From Thunnus maccoyii (lineage: Eukaryota > Chordata > Actinopteri > Scombriformes > Scombridae), in NCBI RefSeq assembly GCF_910596095.1, contig NC_056543.1, positions 26,112,542-26,176,541 on the forward strand: a DNA stretch of 64,000 nucleotides, in the 5' to 3' direction. The position numbers and the translations under genes were made by a program. Below are positions 58,511 to 64,000 of the stretch, piece after piece (position 1 is the first letter of the stretch; each line of letters opens with the position of its first letter). Under the pieces are notes generated by a model. It saw nothing but the letters and a program-made list of their open reading frames with translations, did no database searches and was not told the DNA's origin.

Positions 58511-61500
58511 GATGCACAGTGAGTTTGTCATACTACAACCTTTATCTCTCTCAGACATTCACAGAAGGAATATTTGATGTGAAATTATTTTCATGATATA
58601 ATTTAACACTGTGATGCTTCTTCTTGAACGCACCAGACACCTCCTCCTTCTTCAAGGTCTCTTTGAAGACCAACAACAAGGCCTTAGCTGTTGCGTTGGA
58701 GGCACAGAAGGAGAGGAGCAGGCAGCTGGAGATGGAGATTGTGTACCTGCAGAAACAAGTGGAGGCCCTGTGCTTTGAGTTGGCCACCAAGAAATACAAG
58801 CACAGGAAACTGGTTGGTTTGCATTATCACCAAGGCATGTTGGTGTCATTTTAGACCATATGTTGGTTTTAACGCACAGAATCTCACAATTAATTTTGTC
58901 TGTTCACAGCTCCCCATCTTGAAAAATCTCCATAGCAACACTCTGCTTCACTTGGACATGGTGGCTGACCTTTTCTCTGACAGTGTGAGGATCCATCTCA
59001 ATATGTTTTTATGGCATGTGTGATGCGATAAATAAGTTTAACTTATGTGTATCCCAATAAGATGTGAGAACTGTGAGAACCATGATAAGTTAATGGGAAT
59101 TTTGTCAGGATAGGATTATATGGAAAGATAATAAACATTAATAGTAATTATTGTCTATCCCTACAATGATGTCTCAGGCTGTGAAAGTATATATAACCTT
59201 TATCTAATCAGAGATCTCATTGAGATCAAGATCACCTTTGTGCAAGAGACCTGAGTACAGCCCAAGTAATGGTTACAGAGAGAAAACACAACAAACATAG
59301 CCAGTTACATACAAACACAAACAAGCGTATGATATTTATCTCCTGTAATAAAATGTGAGGCACAGTTGTAAACTGCATCAAGTTGTTTTAAGGTGGAATG
59401 AACAGCATGAGAGTACAGGATATCTTCATAGTTCAGCACAGACATGATGGTCCATTGCACAATGGCTTTTGTTCCATTTTTATTTTAGTTTCTGTGCCAG
59501 TTGTTTCATATGGGATTTAAAAGTAAAATAAGTCTGACAGTCTTAGACTGCTATCTAATCAAATTCACAAGTATTTATAAGATTGAACGATTGCAGATAC
59601 AAATGCCCTGAAATGTCAAAATATACCAGGCATAACCTGTCATTGTGACTGTATTCATCCACCCACAGGATCTCCCTAAACTATCTGACAATTACAAGTC
59701 TGATGACATCAACAGTGAAAATCCTCCAATCAGAAGGTGAGGTGTGTCTCAGATTGAAATGTACTTTGGACCAAAAACTGTTTCTTAAACTGATTTCTGT
59801 AAATCACATCTGATATTTCTTTCTTTCTGTCTTGCTATCCCTTCCCTAACTCCCTTTATAGTCTTCCAGATGAGTTACCACCTCAGCCAGAAATGTCAAG
59901 GGAATTGTTGTTACCCCCCCAAAAGATAACAGTGGATGTACCTGAGAAAAACATGTCTGCAAACGTCTTCACTATCCAGAGCAGACTCAAAGAATCCACT
60001 GATCTCTGCAATAGTAGGGGGATAAATATTTTGAATTTTTTGTGTTTTAATCATCATCAAATAATTTGCTGTTATCTTCCCTATGATACTGATGTAGTGT
60101 TCACTGTAAATAGTAATTTGTATTTTCTATTTTCCGTAACAGGTGACACAGTCGATGAGAAAAGACATTCAAGCAAGTATATACAGGCTCGCCAGACAGG
60201 AACATCCCGTCAGTCCAGCAGCCTAAGGGATGAGGTAGAGAGGCTGTCGATGATATTCTCTCAGCCTGGGTTTGATGTTAAGTCAGTCAACTGTCTCCAG
60301 AACAGTCAAACCGCTTCTGTCGTCAGCACAAGTGAAAAATCCAAGCCATCTCTTTCTAATGATATTGACCTTCCTAGCAGTTCAGTCAAGGAAACTGGAC
60401 CAGACCATGTCAACAGACAAGAGAACACTGTGCTTATGAATACAACAATGGAGATGACAACTGTAAGTAATGCTATTGAAATAGTCACTGTGGAAACCAA
60501 GGCCAAAAAAACAGGCCGCTCTGGCAAACCGAAAAGCAAGAAGAAAAAGGAACAAGAAAATGGGTCAACTGTGGCTGAAAATCCACAAGTGAGGAACTCC
60601 ACAGATTCTAGGTTGAGTGAGGTACAGAGTGCACCCACTGAGACTTTGTTACAGACAGATGAACATGCACTAAAGGATTTTGCAGAGCCGGAAGTTATTG
60701 AGTCTCAGTTACTAAAAACACAGTGTAGCAGTGGTATCACCTCTCGCATTCCCAAACTGAGCAAGTTCGGAGCTTGCAACCCTCAAAAAATGTCAAAGGA
60801 CATATTCAAAGACCATGACTCTACCATGTCAAAGACAGAGTCCTGTGACATTGTCTTACCAGACCTGGATGATTATTTCATGGATCCTGAAAACCACTTT
60901 TCCAAAGCCAAAGAAAGTGTGAAATTACCACCAGAGAAAAATATTGCTGAAGAGGCGAGATCTAAAATCAAATGCAGGAGGTCCAAGACCAAACATAAGA
61001 GGATGTCATTTGTCACCAGGAAAACTTTTGTGACCTTGCCTTCGTCATCTCAGGAAAGTGAGAACAGTCAGTCCAAATTGGAATTGGTCCATAACAAAGT
61101 GGAAGAAGAAGTTAAGGAAAAATATGAATCACCCAAACACCAGGAACCACCTGAGGAGTTTCTGTTTAATGCAGATGAGGTCACACATCCAGAGACAGAA
61201 CATGAGAGCCCTCCTCCCTCTATTAGCAATAAACTACAGAGCAAAATAGTGATGGCTACAAATTCTGGAGGAAGTCACAAATCAAGATGCAGAGAGACAT
61301 TTGTAATCTCAGTGGCCAAGGATAGCACCTCATACAACAGAGCGTCACCAGAAATTGTTCCCATTGAGCAGGACTTTGTTTCTCATACAGAATCCAACTG
61401 TGAGGCAGAAGAACCATCATCAGTCATGGATGCAAGTTTTGAAAGGCAGCATTCAGAGCCAAATCTACACAGACATAGAGGTAGAGCCTTTGTTGAGGAA

Positions 61501-62961
61501 AAACAGAGCTCCTGTAAGCGTCCTTGGGTGGCCACTCAGGATTCAGGAAGCTTTCAAGAGGACTTGAGTAGCAACGAGAACCATGACGAAGTGCTGCCGC
61601 TGGACCAAGTCTCCACTGCAGGTACAGAGGTTCAGAAACCTAAAAAACCCAGGAGAGAAGAAACTGGCCGATCCAGCAAAAAGAAAGCCGTGCGGAGGGA
61701 GGAATGTGTTGATCATTCAAGTGACAAGAAAAAGAAGAAAAAATGTAGCCGTGGCAACACAGGATTCAGGTCTGGGGATGGAGCATGTTATCTTCAGGAC
61801 GCCAACGAGGCCTTACCTCTCCATGACAGTGCATACATGGATGACCCTGAAAGAAATAAAGAACAGTTAGATGATTTACAAGTGGTTGACTCACATTTTG
61901 ACATTATTGAAAATGATAACAGCTTTGAACATTCATATAATTCAAAACCCACCAAGTCAAAGTCGAGGATGGTTTGGAATCCTGAACAGTATAGAACGAC
62001 ATCCAAACTGCATACACCAGCAGAAACTAGAAATACAAGGGAGACGTTTGTTGTCTCTAGGCGGAAAACTCAAGACAGTGTTTCACTAAACAACACGAGG
62101 ACATCTAATGTGTCAGTCGCCTACAGTCACAAGGTAGACACCAGTGATGAAGCAGTTCATCAAAATCTGGGAGACCTGCTGACGGATGAGATGCCACCAT
62201 GGCTGGCCACAGATGACAGCACTGTCGACACTGAGGTGGGCTCTTTACTCTATAGTCCCAAAAGGAAGACATCAGGTTGGATGAGAGTGATTGAGGAGTC
62301 TGCTACCATCACAACTGAAGCCTCTCCAGGTGTGGTATCCTGTATACTGCAATTTTTTCGCATGAAATCTGTTACTATGCATATTTCAACTGCCACAAAG
62401 ATGACAGAGCTTCTAGTGTGTTGAGAAAATATGTTGTCTTATCAGATGTTGTTTTGTAAACTGATTGTGTCTGTTCATTCCTTTGTTGGGGCTTAATTTG
62501 TTAAAGAAGCCTAAAAAAGCATAAAAGTAAACTTTGGTCTAATTTATTGTGTGTTGCAGTTGGAAGAGTCTTAACATCACTGACCAACACCATTACAACC
62601 CCAGATATGGAAAATAGAGGGAGAACCAGGAGACGAAATGGTGTCGTCAGTTACAAGGAGCCCACCCTCAACAGGTGAGGACTTCATGTCTGTAAACTTT
62701 GGTGACAACTCTATTTCTGTATTGTTTATAATATAAACATCAGAATATAACAAGCCATCAGCAAAAATGCATTCCTGCACAGACAAATAAAAGGCATATG
62801 AATTTATTGCATTATTTTTTTTGAACAGCAAAATAAGGCGTGGAGATAAATTCACCGACAGCATGTTTTTGAGTTCTCCGGTGTGTAAAGACGGCAAGAA
62901 GAAGAAGAAGAAGAAGCAGCAGAAGAAGCCAGCGTTGGAAGAATCCCTTTTGATTGACTGA
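58464..62961 (+). CDS. sgo2: sgo2: shugoshin, centromeric cohesin protector (8 coding exons)
   Basis: Shugoshins recruit PP2A-B56 to centromeres and shield cohesin from separase or prophase removal (family knowledge). Exons: 58464-58518, 58637-58812, 58910-58984, 59669-59736, 59862-60013, 60143-62329, 62560-62674, 62829-62961; phases agree and the total is 2961 nt, 986 aa. The N-terminus (residues about 18-110) carries the diagnostic coiled coil: FFKVSLKTNNKALAVALEAQ, LCFELATKKYKHRKL and LHSNTLLHLDMVADLFSDS. The centre is long, disordered and Lys/Ser-rich. The C-terminus has the shugoshin basic box RRRNGVVSYKEPTL, then RRGDKFTDSMFLSSP and a poly-Lys run. SGO2 is preferred over SGO1 by length and by ankrd44/pikfyve neighbours; sequence alone would not settle it. 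The long open frame 59893-62424 runs through an intron at 60014-60142 and past a donor at 62330. Confidence 0.88.
59165..59335. repeat. Possible dispersed repeat in an sgo2 intron
   Basis: TCATTGAGATCAAGATCACC and TTTGTGCAAGAGACCTGAG resemble a recurrent fish intergenic repeat known to me by sight. Ends are not defined. Confidence 0.3.
60143..62329 (+). CDS. sgo2: sgo2 large central exon
   Basis: This 2187-nt exon encodes the disordered middle of the shugoshin. It contains Lys-rich clusters (for example KPKSKKKKEQ near 60531 and KKKKKKCSRG near 61730) and four R-x-[S/T]-F-V motifs (about 61000, 61020, 61291 and 62041). A large internal exon coding most of the protein is usual for vertebrate shugoshins. 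If the donor at 62330 is not used, the frame continues to a TGA at 62422 and the C-terminal basic box is lost. Confidence 0.85.
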
Positions 62962-63030
62962 TTTTTTTATTTTTTTATTATTCATTTATTTATTTAGTTT
63001 TTTTAAGTTGCTATTTTTCTTTAATGCTTG

Positions 63031-63036
63031 AATAAA
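63031..63036 (+). terminator. sgo2: sgo2 poly(A) signal
   Basis: AATAAA lies 70 nt after the sgo2 stop codon at 62959-62961, a normal distance for a short 3' UTR, and is followed by a T-rich stretch. Confidence 0.7.
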
Positions 63037-63815
63037 GACGTTTTTAATCAGTCTTGTTAATCAAATTAAAATGAACTACCATTTTTTGCAGACAGAGCAT
63101 ATACCTTGTATGTGTTTGGGGCACCCAAACCCAATATACACATTCCACATTGCAGACACTGTATGTTCTGATAACCACTGTTTCCCAGCGATGGCTGGTT
63201 GACAACTGTTAGAGATTGACAGTAGGTTGGTCATAAATTATTCAGTCCAGGCTGTTCACCTGAGAAGTTGACTCCACATCGCTGTTAAAGGCTTGTGTTC
63301 CCTGTAAAGGTCACCAGATTCAGTCTAGTATGACTGGAGCCAACCATGTTTAGGGTTTAGTGTTATCATGTAAAGTACTGTAACATCCTGTTTTTGCTGT
63401 ATAACAGTTTGCAGTCGCACAGAATTGTGTGGTGAGTACAAATGCTTGCATGTGGAATTTCTTATGCCAGCCATTGTTTTTTGTCTTTCCATTAAAAATG
63501 TTAGTGCAGAAGAAATCAAATTGATTCTGTTTTTGATTTGCTGTGTAGTATCAGTCACAGATGTATTTTTAAGGATGACTGTAATACTGGACAATTGTTT
63601 TATTGTTGGTAGCTCATTGTGTGGGCCCAACAAGGTGTCAGGTTCATGACCTGGCTACATCATACTGCATCCACAGCAGTAAATTAACCCCCTTATCTGT
63701 GGTCAATGATGTTATGTAAGCTACCTTTCCTTGCCGCCAGTACATCAATTAGTTTCACAGACTTTCCACTTTACTCAGTTCTTGTCAGAAAGTATTGAAA
63801 TGTTTTCCTTTGCAG
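63037..63815. other. Short intergenic gap after sgo2
   Basis: No coding exon, tRNA or recognisable repeat was seen between the sgo2 poly(A) signal and the next gene. The gap should hold the promoter and any first non-coding exon of the downstream gene. Confidence 0.4.
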
Positions 63816-64000
63816 GAGTCATAGATGAAAAGAAACCATTCAGAAAATGGGGGCAAGGCAGCTGAAAAGAAATGTTGAGGCTCTTCTGTGAGTGGATATT
63901 AAAACCCAGAAACTGTTACGATATGGTTATGAAGTGTATTTAAAAGGGTAACTCACATTTTTTCTAATCTCAGGGGTGATTACATTGGGCAGAAACTCAG
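63816..64000 (+). CDS. 5' end of a C2orf80 (GONDA1)-like gene, cut by window edge
   Basis: An exon after the acceptor at 63811-63815 carries an ATG at 63847 with an in-frame TGA upstream (63826). It codes MGARQLKRNVEALL and ends at a GTGAGT donor (63888). The next exon starts at 63974 after an acceptor and continues GDYIGQKL to the window end; the join (phase 2) gives ALLGDYIGQKL. I recall human C2orf80 beginning with a charged leader followed by KKLLGDYIG, which is the basis for the call. Human C2orf80 lies close to PIKFYVE, which agrees with the location. Only 22 full residues are visible, so identity is tentative. Confidence 0.5.

Noticed and set aside
59893..62424. Single-exon 843-codon gene
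   Set aside because: It is part of sgo2: it runs through an internal intron (60014-60142), starts inside an exon and overruns the donor at 62330.
58464..62961. Identification as sgo1
   Set aside because: The length (986 aa) and neighbours favour sgo2, although the conserved ends are shared; a tree would be decisive.

Overview
This window is eukaryotic nuclear DNA from a ray-finned fish, most likely a percomorph. The evidence is split vertebrate genes with GT-AG introns, abundant (CA/TG)n microsatellites, and several palindromic mini-transposon families that I recognise as typical of percomorph genomes. No prokaryotic operon, CRISPR array, tRNA or rRNA gene was seen.

Layout. (1) Positions 1-27879, plus strand: the gene for an ankyrin-repeat regulatory subunit of protein phosphatase 6, best matched to ankrd44. 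I placed 27 coding exons totalling 3147 nt (1048 codons plus stop) by reading frame, splice sites and family similarity; the short first coding exon lies off the left edge. (2) About 27880-31911: ankrd44 3' UTR and a convergent intergenic space containing a small palindromic element and a TG microsatellite. (3) Positions 31912-53611, minus strand: a complete pikfyve coding sequence (PtdIns3P 5-kinase) in 41 coding exons totalling 6279 nt (2092 aa), with FYVE, DEP, chaperonin-like, cysteine-rich and C-terminal kinase regions intact. Its non-coding first exon and promoter are probably near 55.9-56.1 kb. (4) Positions 57.8-63.04 kb, plus strand: a shugoshin gene (sgo2 by size and neighbourhood) in 8 coding exons totalling 2961 nt (986 aa), with a cell-cycle-type promoter, the N-terminal coiled coil and the C-terminal basic box. 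(5) Positions 63816-64000, plus strand: the first coding exons of another gene whose N-terminus resembles vertebrate C2orf80 (GONDA1); it runs off the right edge.

The genes do not form a pathway. ankrd44 (PP6 scaffold), pikfyve (endolysosomal lipid kinase) and sgo2 (centromeric cohesin protection through PP2A) are unrelated neighbours. To my recollection all four map to human 2q33-q34, so the order looks like a rearranged ancestral block.

No new multi-gene system was found. The most interesting items are small: a perfect 35-bp-arm hairpin in an ankrd44 intron; a pikfyve exon framed by a TG repeat on one side and a CA repeat on the other; two candidate in-frame microexons in pikfyve (27 and 12 nt); a stop-free 129-bp intron of frame-preserving length in sgo2; an out-of-frame uORF over the sgo2 start; and a palindromic repeat family present four times in 64 kb. 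All exon borders were read by eye and have no transcript support here.
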